Positions 51,213 through 60,356 of a stretch of DNA of 64,000 nucleotides are shown in pieces. Source of the DNA: Methanococcoides sp. AM1 (GTDB taxonomy: Archaea; Halobacteriota; Methanosarcinia; Methanosarcinales; Methanosarcinaceae); assembly GCF_900774055.1 (NCBI RefSeq), contig NZ_CAAGSW010000003.1, forward strand, positions 186,001-250,000, read 5' to 3'. The notes under the pieces are model-generated. The model was not told the origin of the DNA, made no database searches, and was given only the letters and a program-made list of their open reading frames with translations. Numbering within the stretch: position 1 is the stretch's first letter; every line of letters starts with the position of its first letter. The position numbers were made by a program, and so were the translations under genes.

Positions 51213-51347
51213 TAACGAGAAGTGTGGGAGTTGCCAATCTGAGACTACCACCTTTTAGCAGAATCTCATCCCCACGTAATTTCCCCAAACTCGCTTCTTA
51301 ACATAACAACTCCCACACCCATATAATATATTGGTTTCTAGGTTAAA
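51213..51347 (-). ncRNA. Candidate structured RNA / dispersed element, copy 2
   Basis: Same design as 31261-31395. The terminal stem is longer here: GTGTGGGAGTTG (51222-51233) pairs with CAACTCCCACAC (51307-51318). The inner hairpin on the minus strand uses TGAGA/TCTCA where copy 1 uses AAGAAT/ATTCTT, keeping pairing while the sequence changes. Conserved blocks CGAGTTTGGGGAA and CTGCTAAA and the flanking CATATAATATATTG are kept. The rest of 51117-51547 holds no gene. Confidence 0.45.
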
Positions 51348-51547
51348 GCTAGTTTCGGTGGGGGGTGTTGGATAAGTCCATAAACTCTATTTTTTTCTTG
51401 AAATTTAAAAGCAAAATAATAGCACGTAGTTGCACAGTACGACTTTTGGTGGGAGACAAAAGGATTTTTGGTGGCTGGTTACTGATGATTGTGATATCCA
51501 CATAAAATGGTTGTTTAGATCGGGTGAAATATAATTAAAAACCACTT

Positions 51548-51925
51548 TCATTCAAACAAATAGTCCAGATAAAGCTTCCTGACACATTTGGAACCGTATG
51601 GACCAAGCAACCCGGACCTTAATTTGATGTAGTAGCTTTCTTTCATGTTCTTTCCACAGCATCTACAGTTGTTGATCTCTGTTGAGTGTATTATTTTGGG
51701 TTTGTAAAATTCCAGGTCGTGTGACTCATAAGTGAAGTGGCACATGCCATCTTTATCAGTTATGATGCCTTCTTTTCTGGCAGCTGACATTATCTGATCG
51801 ATGATCTCAAAACGTTTGGTCACAGTTTTACGCAGCAGCTCTCTGGTCTCAAGTGGAGATAATTCCGTTGCATCCATTGCTACGATATAGTCAAGTCCTT
51901 TTTGGATAGTCTTTGGATGTTTCAT
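51548..51925 (-). CDS. Small zinc-finger protein (DUF5830-like)
   Basis: A 125-residue protein. The N-terminal helical part (SPLETRELLRKTVTKRFEII then DQIMSAARKEGIIT) resembles DUF5830. The C-terminal part has a CRCCGKNMKESYYIKLRSGL then GPYGSKCVRKLYLDYLFE knuckle, where three or four Cys could bind zinc. It starts at ATG behind AAAGGGAT. Function unknown; the helical part suggests DNA or RNA contact. It stands alone. Confidence 0.55.
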   Translation of the reverse strand: MKHPKTIQKGLDYIVAMDATELSPLETRELLRKTVTKRFEIIDQIMSAARKEGIITDKDGMCHFTYESHDLEFYKPKIIHSTEINNCRCCGKNMKESYYIKLRSGLLGPYGSKCVRKLYLDYLFE

Positions 51926-52208
51926 TTTATCCCTTTGTTGTCACGAGCTTTAGATCCACATGTACATTATTTGATGAGGCCTGGATTTCGAGACTTGCTC
52001 TGATTCCACCTTTTTTCTTCAGATGCTAATTCGGAGTTGTATGCCTGAATTATGTTTAAGATCAATGCATCTACCTGTTTCAATGTATAAAATATCTAAA
52101 ATAATTCAGATGCATTTAATAAGACTGTGCGAAATATAAAATTATCTACTTGATTCTTCCGGATACGAAAAATACTAAAAAGAGATATTTTAACTTCCGA
52201 TCTCATGC

Positions 52209-53147
52209 TTACAAACTATAGATCTTCACGCCAATATAACCCACATAAAGCAATATCAACACAAAAGCCTCATTCTTCTTCAACTGCATGTGTCTTCTGA
52301 AGAACAACAGGACCAGCAGTGAAACGAAGAACAGGGCCGGGATGTCAAACCTGACCAGATCTTCGCTTACGATAAAATTGCTTATCAGGCTGCCTACCCC
52401 AAGGGTGAACAGGATGTCGAATATGTTGCTTCCGATCAGGTTGAAAACGGACAGGTTAACAGCTTTTTTCCTGATACTGCTCCATGAGAGTGCCAGTTCC
52501 GGCAATGAGGTTCCCAGTCCGATAAGTACGATGCCGATGAAGGATTGTGATATTCCCCACATATCTGCCAGGTATAGTGCGTTGTTCAGAACTGCATAGG
52601 ATGATATTATCAGGATAGTAAAACCGGCACTTATGGAAAGGATCGTCCGTGTAAAGTACAATGGTGGAGCACTCTTAAACTTTTGGCTGACCTCTTCTTC
52701 CCTGTATAACAAAAAGAAATAGATCGCATAAACCGCGAGGAAGATCAGGCCATCTGTCCGGCTGAGTGTGCCATCCAGACCGGTCAGGAACAGAAGGGCA
52801 ACGGAGACGAGCATCATAACTCCATCCCTGGACAGTTCATGTTTTGTTAAGGTCAGAACCCCGAACATGCCGACAATGCCCATTGTTATGCCTATCTGGC
52901 CAAAGCAGGAGCCTATGGAATCACCAATGATAAGTCCGGATGTTTCAGTTCCCATTGAACGCTGGATAGAACCGGTCACGCTAATGACAAGTTCCGGCAG
53001 GTTGGTTCCCAGAGTTAATAGTGTAAGACCGATGAATGCATGTGAGATCTTGTAGTGTTCTGCGATGGTCAGGGCTGCTTTGATGACCAGTTCAGCACCT
53101 ACCATCAGACCTGCCAGTCCGATCAATAAGATTACAAGTTCATACAT
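52209..53147 (-). CDS. Sodium/calcium exchanger family protein (CaxA/YrbG type)
   Basis: A 312-residue antiporter with two homologous halves of five helices. The alpha-repeats are visible: AFIGLTLLTLGTNLPELVIS (first half) and QSFIGIVLIGLGTSLPELAL (second half), each with the GT-LPEL signature, plus GDSIGSCFGQIGITMG and FNLIGSNIFDILFTLG. It exchanges Ca2+ (or another cation) for Na+ or H+ across the membrane. Length is typical. It stands alone. Confidence 0.92.
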   Translation of the reverse strand: MYELVILLIGLAGLMVGAELVIKAALTIAEHYKISHAFIGLTLLTLGTNLPELVISVTGSIQRSMGTETSGLIIGDSIGSCFGQIGITMGIVGMFGVLTLTKHELSRDGVMMLVSVALLFLTGLDGTLSRTDGLIFLAVYAIYFFLLYREEEVSQKFKSAPPLYFTRTILSISAGFTILIISSYAVLNNALYLADMWGISQSFIGIVLIGLGTSLPELALSWSSIRKKAVNLSVFNLIGSNIFDILFTLGVGSLISNFIVSEDLVRFDIPALFFVSLLVLLFFRRHMQLKKNEAFVLILLYVGYIGVKIYSL

Positions 53148-53342
53148 TTTAGCGAGTTCTCCACGTTATACTCAAATGTGATTCCTTTCTGTCTTCAACT
53201 TTTTAATTGTCTATATTGTTATTGTAGTTCAATGCATAAAAGCTTCCTTTTTTCGAAAATGAAAGAAGCTTATATTGCTTGTTTTCTTGATCATATTTTA
53301 CAGGATCAATTCCTGTGAAAGAAAAATAATGAAAAAAAGAAG

Positions 53343-53360
53343 TGGTCTCAAATTGAGACC
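53343..53360 (-). terminator. Terminator of the subtilase gene
   Basis: GGTCTCA-AAT-TGAGACC hairpin 28 bases past the stop, followed on the minus strand by ACTTCTTTTTTTC. Confidence 0.65.
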
Positions 53361-53387
53361 TTTAATTTTGTTTTACTCAGGATTGCT

Positions 53388-55247
53388 TTATTGAGTATAG
53401 CTTGTTGACAAAGTTGAACCATCGACATTAAATGTGAACGTCAAGGTTCCCTTTTTGTACTTTACCTCGTCGGAATAAAAAGTCAATGTTCCCGATCCGT
53501 TGGTCAGGCTGGATTCGTCGTCATTAGTAGCTTCACTCCAGAATCCGGTTATCGTATTACCTGCCACGTCGGGTTCTATACTCACAACTGCCTTTGCAGA
53601 AACAAATGTGTTTCTACCTGCCGTTCTTGTTATGGGGTCCACACTAACAATAGATATTGATGTTTCCGTTGGCTCTGTAGCAGTAGTTACAGTGACTGTA
53701 GTGCTGGCGGTGTCCGTTGTAACATCATCGTCTGTTACTGTGAGAGTTACTATGTAATCTCCAGCTAAGCCATAGGCATGAGTTGGGTCTATCTCACTGC
53801 TGAAATTTCCATCTCCAAAGTCCCAGTCATAAGAAACGATCGTTCCATCCGGATCTGTTGATCCTGAACCAGAGAATTGTATCGGGGTTTCTACAACACC
53901 ACTATATGGCCCACCTACAGAAGCAGTTGGAGCTATATTCTCAGGAGGTACGGTGTTCAGTGAGTCCAGTGCAGCCTTTGCATCAATAAGACCATAGCCA
54001 TAGGCTGTGTCCCAGCCGCTTTTTCCAAGATCCATTGCAGTTGATTCAAGTGCAGTTCTAACTTCATCGTTGGAAGCACCCTGAGAGATCAATAAAGCTG
54101 CAACACCTGAAACATGTGGTGTTGCCATGGAAGTACCCTGGAAGAAGTAGTAACTAAATATCTGGGTGCTTGGGTCAAAAGTGTTCTGAAGTATGCCGTC
54201 TCCATATCCATCGTTGTTCAGGTCCTGTCCCGTATTACCACCAGGTGCTACCACATCAAGTCCCGGCCCATAATTCGAATATGGTGCTAAGTTTCCATCA
54301 TAACCGGTTGCTCCGACTGCAATACATTTCTCGTAAGCAGCAGGGTAGCTAACGAAACGTGTTCCGTCATTACCTGCAGCAGCTACAATGGTAACACCAT
54401 GTTCGTCTGCATATTCAAGTGCATTGTCTAAGGCCACACCAGGGTAATACCTAGGTGGGTAACCAAGGCTCATGCTTATAACATCTGCACCATTATCGGT
54501 TGCAAAGTATATTCCATCCACCAACTGAGCAAGGTTTCCACTTCCGTCAGCACCAAGCACTTTTACGGGCATGATGGAGCAATCATATGCAACTCCTGCT
54601 ACCCCAATTCCATTGTTGGTGCTCTGTGCAATGGTTCCTGCAACGTGGGTCCCATGGGAGTGATCATCGCTTGGATCATTATCTCCATTGATGAAATCAT
54701 ATCCAGAAACAAAGTTTGTATCTGCAAGGTCCGGAGCATTTTGGGCAACTCCGGTATCAAGCACAGCTACGACAACACCATCTCCAGTGGTAATTTCCCA
54801 TGCAGGTTCAACATTGATCCCATATGTACTGTATAAATTCCATTGGTATGAGTAAAAGGAATCATTTACAGAAAAAGCCGTCATGATAGCATTTGGGACC
54901 GCATATTCAACATTCGGATTTTTGGTGTACATCTCGACCATCTTTTCGGCGTTCCTGTTCTCAGGAATCTTCAGCACCTTGAAACCGGCATACTGGCTTG
55001 TGTATTTTACTTTAGCCCCGTTCATGGCATTTATATTTGCGATCTTTTCTTCTGAAAGGCCAGGGGTGAACTTGACAATTATTTCGCCAGGTACGTATAG
55101 GTCATTTTTTGGTATGTCTATAGTCAATTCGTCATAAATGTCATGTTGAGCATCAACCGATGGCGTGAACGCAGAGACTGGAATTACCATCCCTGTGATC
55201 AACAAGCAAACGGTCAATAGAGTAAGTTTCCAATTTTGTAAATCCAT
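53388..55247 (-). CDS. Secreted subtilisin-like serine protease with PKD domain
   Basis: A 619-residue exported protease. It has a signal peptide (LTLLTVCLLITGMVIPVSAF) and an I9-like/fervidolysin-type propeptide (YVPGEIIVKFTPGLSEEKIA). The S8 domain has the Asp (VVAVLDTGVAQ), His (HSHGTHVAGTIAQ) and Ser (GTSMATPHVSGVAALL) of the triad, with oxyanion Asn in AAAGNDG. A PKD domain follows (GSGSTDPDGTIVSYDWDFGD), then a C-terminal beta domain (about 535-619). ATG 55247 follows AGAGGTAG. Likely a surface or secreted scavenging or S-layer processing protease. Confidence 0.92.
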   Translation of the reverse strand: MDLQNWKLTLLTVCLLITGMVIPVSAFTPSVDAQHDIYDELTIDIPKNDLYVPGEIIVKFTPGLSEEKIANINAMNGAKVKYTSQYAGFKVLKIPENRNAEKMVEMYTKNPNVEYAVPNAIMTAFSVNDSFYSYQWNLYSTYGINVEPAWEITTGDGVVVAVLDTGVAQNAPDLADTNFVSGYDFINGDNDPSDDHSHGTHVAGTIAQSTNNGIGVAGVAYDCSIMPVKVLGADGSGNLAQLVDGIYFATDNGADVISMSLGYPPRYYPGVALDNALEYADEHGVTIVAAAGNDGTRFVSYPAAYEKCIAVGATGYDGNLAPYSNYGPGLDVVAPGGNTGQDLNNDGYGDGILQNTFDPSTQIFSYYFFQGTSMATPHVSGVAALLISQGASNDEVRTALESTAMDLGKSGWDTAYGYGLIDAKAALDSLNTVPPENIAPTASVGGPYSGVVETPIQFSGSGSTDPDGTIVSYDWDFGDGNFSSEIDPTHAYGLAGDYIVTLTVTDDDVTTDTASTTVTVTTATEPTETSISIVSVDPITRTAGRNTFVSAKAVVSIEPDVAGNTITGFWSEATNDDESSLTNGSGTLTFYSDEVKYKKGTLTFTFNVDGSTLSTSYTQ

Positions 55248-55578
55248 TGTACTACCTCTGATTGATTTTACCACAAATTATCCTGAATATTAATTATTAG
55301 TTTTAATATAATATACGTTTTGGGTTTTTCCTAAAAATAATTAGAACCTAATTCTTATGATGATAGCAATCAGCTCTGCATTTTTATTTTCCATGATATT
55401 TTTTCAAAGCACGGGCACTCAAATGTCCTTATGTTTGGTGACAGTTACTCCGTTCCTGTGATCGGATATATAGAATACCTACACGGATGGCTTTTTATAT
55501 TCACTAATCCCATTATTATTTACACTAAAAAACGATCGTATTTTCAAGAGATCAAATTTTCTACCGGAGGGTTGTAGC
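55248..55578. other. Divergent promoter spacer
   Basis: Spacer between the subtilase and DUF1638 genes. I see AT-rich promoter-like sequence on both sides (TTAATATAATATACG on the minus side) and no gene. Confidence 0.5.
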
Positions 55579-56364
55579 ATGCCATCATTATACATTGTAT
55601 CCTGTCGTATGTTCGAAGATGAGCTCGTAAATATATTCGAAGGAGAGGACGAGAATACCCGTCTGATATTGGTCGAGAACGAAAATATTGAAGGAATTGA
55701 AAAGAAACTTGATGATGCTTCTCTTAACTACGAAAGAACATCGTTTGAGGATGTAGCTTCAAAGATCGGTCCCACTGATGAATTCGTGGTTGTCCTGCAC
55801 CTTCTGGAGTTTGCACTGGATGCAGATCCTGACCTTCTCAAGGATAAGGTCTACATGACCATTGAGGAAAAGGGAGAATTATTTGATGGTATCCTCATCT
55901 TTTACGGCCTTTGTGGCAATGTGCTTGGAACGATCGAATCTGATTTTGCTCACCTTGGTGTCCCGGTCAGGATCCTTAAAGATGCTCAGGGAAACATCGT
56001 GGACGATTGTATATGTGCTGCATTTGGTGACAGAAATACCTATGTTGAAGCCATGTCCGGTGAAGAAAGAGGTACAGGCACATACTTCCTGACCCCCATG
56101 CAGGCTGCCAACTGGAGGGAAATGCTTGTTCTTGCAAAACTGACGCCTGATCCTGATAATGTTGAAATGACAAAAATGGTCTTTGATTACTCGGGCTACA
56201 AACATGTAGGAAAGGTGGATACCGGTCTGTGCTACGAAAAGAAGTTCGATGAAACGGTGGATGAATTTGCAACTCTGTTCAATTTTGAGAAGAAACTATT
56301 CGAAGGTTCCACAAAAGTAGCAGACCAATGCTACCATTCCATCAAAAAAGAGATAATTGGTTGA
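55579..56364 (+). CDS. DUF1638 protein
   Basis: A 261-residue soluble protein: LYIVSCRMFEDELVNIFEGE, then DGILIFYGLCGNVLGTIESD and GDRNTYVEAMSGEERGTGTY, the usual DUF1638 blocks. Conserved Cys lie in VSCRMF, YGLCGN and DDCICAAFG, and C-terminally KVDTGLCYEKKFDE. DUF1638 proteins are often encoded near corrinoid methyltransferase genes in methylotrophic methanogens and acetogens; no such gene is adjacent here. The Cys pattern suggests a metal or cluster. Good ribosome site GGAGGGT. Confidence 0.8.
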   Translation: MPSLYIVSCRMFEDELVNIFEGEDENTRLILVENENIEGIEKKLDDASLNYERTSFEDVASKIGPTDEFVVVLHLLEFALDADPDLLKDKVYMTIEEKGELFDGILIFYGLCGNVLGTIESDFAHLGVPVRILKDAQGNIVDDCICAAFGDRNTYVEAMSGEERGTGTYFLTPMQAANWREMLVLAKLTPDPDNVEMTKMVFDYSGYKHVGKVDTGLCYEKKFDETVDEFATLFNFEKKLFEGSTKVADQCYHSIKKEIIG

Positions 56365-56426
56365 TATACTGCATGAAGTTCTTTTAAAAAATACATGTTT
56401 ATAGCTTCAGGAACTTTTATCCTATC

Positions 56427-56624
56427 ATGAGTGCAGGTAACACCAGAGCAAATATCAAAATCGGAGCAAAAGTAGGGATCGTCTTAAAGAAAGACCAACG
56501 ATCAGGCAAGATAACTCAAGGTATTGTCAAGAGGATCCTAACTAAATCTTCTACCCATCCCCACGGAATAAAAGTCCAGCTGGAAGATGGTCAGGTTGGA
56601 AGAGTAAAAGAAATACTATCATAA
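56427..56624 (+). CDS. YwbE-family small protein (DUF2196)
   Basis: A 65-residue basic protein: NTRANIKIGAKVGIVLKKDQ, then RSGKITQGIVKRILTKSSTH and HGIKVQLEDGQVGRVKEIL. This is the YwbE/DUF2196 signature with a KOW-like small beta-barrel. It is probably nucleic-acid-associated; function unproven. Same strand as the DUF1638 gene, 62 bases later. Confidence 0.85.
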   Translation: MSAGNTRANIKIGAKVGIVLKKDQRSGKITQGIVKRILTKSSTHPHGIKVQLEDGQVGRVKEILS

Positions 56625-56753
56625 TATCCGGGATGGATGTTATCCACAAGTTTTCCGGATACTAACACCTTTTGAGGATTTTTGTAAATGTAATTAATAC
56701 GGTTTATAGCGGCTGATCAGGGCAAATTGGCCAGCATTCTCATTTTAGATAAT

Positions 56754-57521
56754 TTAGATAAGCAGCTGTCCTTTTTGCCAGTCATTGATTATCTTAATAG
56801 CAACTCGTGTTTCATCTATTTCCCCTTTCTTCTTAAGGAAATTCCCTTTTACACCTATGAGCTCAAGAACATCGTAAGAGTTCTCGTTCCCGATCTCGAC
56901 CTTATAGAAATCTTCAAGTGCAGTCTTGTTCTTATCGCAGATGGTCTCAATTATCTTCAGAGCTACTCCTATGGGATCACTCAGGTGTGTAGCATCTTTT
57001 ACTCCAAGAAGGCCCTGTCTGTACTCATCATTCTCATCAAAGGGTATGACTCCGGGAGTATCAATAAATACAATGCGAGAGCCGGCTTTCACAAGCTGGA
57101 CTCCTTTAGTGTGACCGGATATTGAAGACGTACCTGCTTTGTTCTTTCCTGCCACTCCGTTGATGACCGAGGATTTACCCGTGTTAGGATAGCCAAGGCT
57201 TCCGACGAGAATGTCACGTCCCTGTATGTCGGCAACTTCAAGGATCTTATGTCTCAGCATGGTCGTACCAAACCTCTGCTTACTGGAAACAAAGACCGTT
57301 GGTGCGATCTTTGACAGGCGGGATTTGGATTTCTCAAGAGTTTCCTTAGATACGAGATCACATTTACTGAGGACTATGATCAAAGGCTTTCGTGAACGTT
57401 TAACGTTACGTTCTACTTCACTATTTCTGGTCTCATCCGGAAAACGAGCGTCTACGACCTCAAGAAGTACGTCGGCTTTTTTTATGACATCCTTTATCAT
57501 CAACTTATAACTAGCCATCAC
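56754..57521 (-). CDS. Circularly permuted YlqF/MMR-type GTPase
   Basis: A 255-residue GTPase with permuted order: G4 (VLSKCDLVSKE), G5 (VFVSSKQRFG), G1 (GYPNTGKSSVIN), G2 (SSISGHTKGVQL), G3 (IDTPGVIPFD). The N-terminus (DVIKKADVLLEVVDARFPDE) is the usual opening of YlqF/RbgA and Nug1-like GTPases, which act in large-subunit ribosome assembly. Length fits archaeal members. It ends with a 60-residue helical domain. Confidence 0.9.
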   Translation of the reverse strand: MMASYKLMIKDVIKKADVLLEVVDARFPDETRNSEVERNVKRSRKPLIIVLSKCDLVSKETLEKSKSRLSKIAPTVFVSSKQRFGTTMLRHKILEVADIQGRDILVGSLGYPNTGKSSVINGVAGKNKAGTSSISGHTKGVQLVKAGSRIVFIDTPGVIPFDENDEYRQGLLGVKDATHLSDPIGVALKIIETICDKNKTALEDFYKVEIGNENSYDVLELIGVKGNFLKKKGEIDETRVAIKIINDWQKGQLLI

Positions 57522-57576
57522 GTATCCTTACAACATAAGCCTATAAGGATTTGTTGAGAGGTCTGCTATTACTTCC

Positions 57577-58794
57577 TCATAAAGTATCATAAATTATTGA
57601 ATCCAGTCCTTTCCTTTCAGCGGCGTATAACATCAGGTCACTCCACCTCTTTTGCAGCTCACATAAATGATCAAAAGGATCAAAATCAGGGATCGCATCG
57701 CAATTTGCAAGTTCTATGTTCCTGAGGGCCTCTGCGCTTCCCAACGGATCCCCGCTATCCAGGTATTCTTCAGAAAGAAGTCTGCAGGCATTTGTTATCT
57801 TTTCTTCAAGATCTTCCCCAAGGAAATTCCCGGGATAACAACCCATATCTTCTGCAGATAACGGTCGCATTCCATCGGTGTCTTTCTGGCTCATGAGCTT
57901 TGCCCTCTCATAAACGAACCTGTAGATGTCTTCTCTTACCCGCTTCCATGTCGGGTGGGACTTAGCAGGCGGAAGGTGTTTGATGGCAAGCTCGTTGTCA
58001 AGGAAGAAGGAATGACCGAACATTCTGGCATTCATCAGGTAATCAATGTCTTCTCCTCGTGGGATCATGGGGTCGAATGGAACTTCCATGAAAAGGTCCC
58101 GGTGAATGACCATATTTCCCCCAAATACGAATGGAGTTTCTTTAAGGCGCGGGGATGTGCCTATTACCTGTTCAAACCCCTCATTCATACAGGCATTCTT
58201 GTCCCAGTATCTGGTCCAGGGACTGTCAGGAACACCAACAAGATAATCCCCGTCTGGCTGGAGATAGTAGCCGGCGATCGCATTGATGAACCCACCCTCA
58301 TGATCAGTTCCGATGAATTCCTTTGATTTGGATATGAATTTCGGGTCTTCAAAGACCTCATCATCATCGATCAGGAGCGCAACATCTGAGTTCATAATAT
58401 GCGGAATGAAAAGACACATGTTCCTTATGTTGGAATAGCCTGTAAGTGAAAGCAGGTCACAGTATTCATCCATGCCGTCATTTTTTAGTTTCTCATGCAG
58501 CTTTTCCATATGAGAAGGGCCGAACATGTGGACCTTTATATCACCATTTGCAGAGGATCTGATGATCTCTTTTACTTTCTGCTCCACCTGATCGGTGATC
58601 TCAGTATTATTTGGAGCGACTAGAATTACCAGTTCAAAGTCCGTGTCTTCAAGGATTGCTGTACTTTCTATAGCACGTCCAAGCGTCCCCTCAGAATCCA
58701 GCGGAGTGGCATGATCATATACGGCATCGCCTTCAAGCCATCCTACATCGCTTTCCCTGCCCCAGTAACTGGGAATTACCATTGTTAATTTCAA
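57577..58794 (-). CDS. Glycosyltransferase (GT2/GT-A-like)
   Basis: A 405-residue protein. LTMVIPSYWGRESDVGW begins a GT-A fold and ELVILVAPNNTEITDQVEQK follows. DVALLIDDDEVFEDPKFISK supplies the DxD-type metal/nucleotide-sugar site, and HEGGFINAIAGYYL plus FVFGGNMVIHRDLFMEVPFD complete the acceptor side. RGEDIDYLMNARMFGHSFFL has the ED(Y/W) catalytic base region. TTG at 58794 with GGAG 6 bases before is preferred; ATG at 58782 is also possible. The sugar and acceptor are unknown. Confidence 0.75.
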   Translation of the reverse strand: MKLTMVIPSYWGRESDVGWLEGDAVYDHATPLDSEGTLGRAIESTAILEDTDFELVILVAPNNTEITDQVEQKVKEIIRSSANGDIKVHMFGPSHMEKLHEKLKNDGMDEYCDLLSLTGYSNIRNMCLFIPHIMNSDVALLIDDDEVFEDPKFISKSKEFIGTDHEGGFINAIAGYYLQPDGDYLVGVPDSPWTRYWDKNACMNEGFEQVIGTSPRLKETPFVFGGNMVIHRDLFMEVPFDPMIPRGEDIDYLMNARMFGHSFFLDNELAIKHLPPAKSHPTWKRVREDIYRFVYERAKLMSQKDTDGMRPLSAEDMGCYPGNFLGEDLEEKITNACRLLSEEYLDSGDPLGSAEALRNIELANCDAIPDFDPFDHLCELQKRWSDLMLYAAERKGLDSIIYDTL

Positions 58795-58967
58795 ATAACT
58801 CCATCTCCCGATATTCACTTTATGTGTGAATATTTCTCCAGTTCCTACTATTTATCATTAATCAGCAAGAATACCACTGTTTGAAAACAGTGGACGAATT
58901 GCGTACAAATTACATTATACTTTTTAACACAAACTATAAGTAACGTTAAGAACATAGAGGAATGTAC

Positions 58968-60080
58968 ATGCTAAAAGCCTACAAGTATAGATTATATCCA
59001 AATAAAGAACAAGAAGAAAAGTTCCTACAGCACATTGGAGCTGGTAGATTCATCTATAATTGGGCTTTAGAACAAAAAATTAAATCCTATGAACAAGATG
59101 GTAAATCGGTATCGAGATTCACATTAAACTAGATGATACCTGAATTGAAGGTGGAGTATGAATGGTTGAAGGATATTAATTCTCAATCATTGCAAGGTGC
59201 TACACTCAATCTTGATAATGCCTTTACCAGATTTTTCAGAGAAAAGAAAGGTTTTCCTAAATTTAAATCAAAAAAGAACCCTGTGCAATCGTTTTCTGTA
59301 CCACAATTCTATAAAGTTGATTTCGATAATGGTAAGATCAAATTACCTAAAATCGGTTGGATAAATACGAAACTGCATCGTAGATTTGAAGGTAAGGAAA
59401 AAACAGCAACATTATCAAGAACGTCAACTGGAAAATACTATATCAGTATTCTTGTAGATAATGAAAAAGAGATTCTTGTAAAGGAATCTTTTGATATTGA
59501 TACAACCGTTGGTGTTGATGTTGGAATTAAAGATTTCGCCATTCTATCAAACGGTGAAAAAATCGATAATCCAAAATACCTCAAAAAATCAATGAAGCGT
59601 TTGAAAGTTTTGCAGAAAAGATTATCCAGAAAACAAAAAGGTTCAGCCAATAGGCAAAAAGCAAAGTTAGCAGTAGCAAAACTCCATGAAAAAATCAGCA
59701 ACCAGAGAAATGATTTCCAACATAAAACATCTTCCAAATTGATAAGCGAGAATCAAGCAATAGCGTTGGAAACATTAAATATCAATGGTATGATGAAAAA
59801 TCACCATCTTGCACAATGTATTAGTGATGCTTCATGGAGTTCTTTCGTTGAAAAATTAGAATACAAAGCAGAATGGTATGGAAAGACTGTTTTACATATC
59901 GGACAGTTCGACCCATCAACTAAGATATGTAATGTTTGTGGATATTATAACAAAAACATTACACTTGCAGATAGAAAATGGGATTGTCCTAAATGTAATT
60001 CCAATCATGATAGGGACGTTAATGCCGCTATTAACATCAAGAAGTTTGCTCTTGATAAACAAAATTTAATAGGAATTTAA
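58968..60080 (+). CDS. tnpB: TnpB RNA-guided nuclease with in-frame TAG (putative pyrrolysine)
   Basis: A 370-residue TnpB if TAG at 59130-59132 (residue 55) is read through. The N-terminal block (MLKAYKYRLYPNKEQEEKFL, then RFIYNWALEQKIKSYEQDGK) lies before the TAG. It is followed in frame by MIPELKVEYEWLKDINSQSL. In relatives the TAG site is commonly a Lys (LNKxxPELK). RuvC residues are present: Asp about 184 (VGVDVGIKDFAILSNG), Glu about 268 (ALETLNINGM) and Asp about 350 (HDRDVNAAINIK). The zinc finger is CNVCGYYN...CPKCNSNH. All catalytic parts are downstream of the TAG. ATG 58968 follows GAGG. Confidence 0.88.
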
Positions 60081-60180
60081 GCACCTTCGGAACGAGGGGA
60101 AGAGCCTGTGGACTTGTGAACATAAGTTCAAAGAATGAAGCAGGAAGTCACCTATTTTAATAGGTGGTAGTTCACAAGTC
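60060..60180 (+). ncRNA. Candidate omega RNA (reRNA) at the 3' end of tnpB
   Basis: In IS605-type units the guide scaffold overlaps the tnpB 3' end and runs to the right end of the element. Here that region folds with GACTTGTGAAC/GTTCACAAGTC as outer stem and CACCTATT/AATAGGTG as inner hairpin. A guide would begin just past about 60180. Assignment rests on position and pairing only. Confidence 0.5.
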
Positions 60181-60356
60181 GATATGATATAATTACTTTT
60201 ATTTTAATTCTGGGGGTTTTTCATCTACTGTCATCATTTCTGTTGTAGTAGCAAGCACTAGAAATTAATCTGAAGAACCGCATATAGAACTATAGTACTA
60301 ATGAAAGACATTAGTAGCTAACAATCTTTCCCAATAACAATACCGAAGTGAGCGAC

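Larger units (their letters stand above)
58874..60180 (+). mobile_element. IS200/IS605-group (IS1341-type) unit with tnpB only
   Basis: A left-end hairpin (CCACTGTTTGAAAACAGTGG, 58874-58893), a tnpB gene, and a right end with hairpin CACCTATT-TT-AATAGGTG (60149-60166) inside a wider inverted repeat GACTTGTGAAC (60111-60121) / GTTCACAAGTC (60170-60180). No Y1 transposase (tnpA) is present, so it would move only with help from another copy. Exact ends are estimates from the hairpins. Confidence 0.75.
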
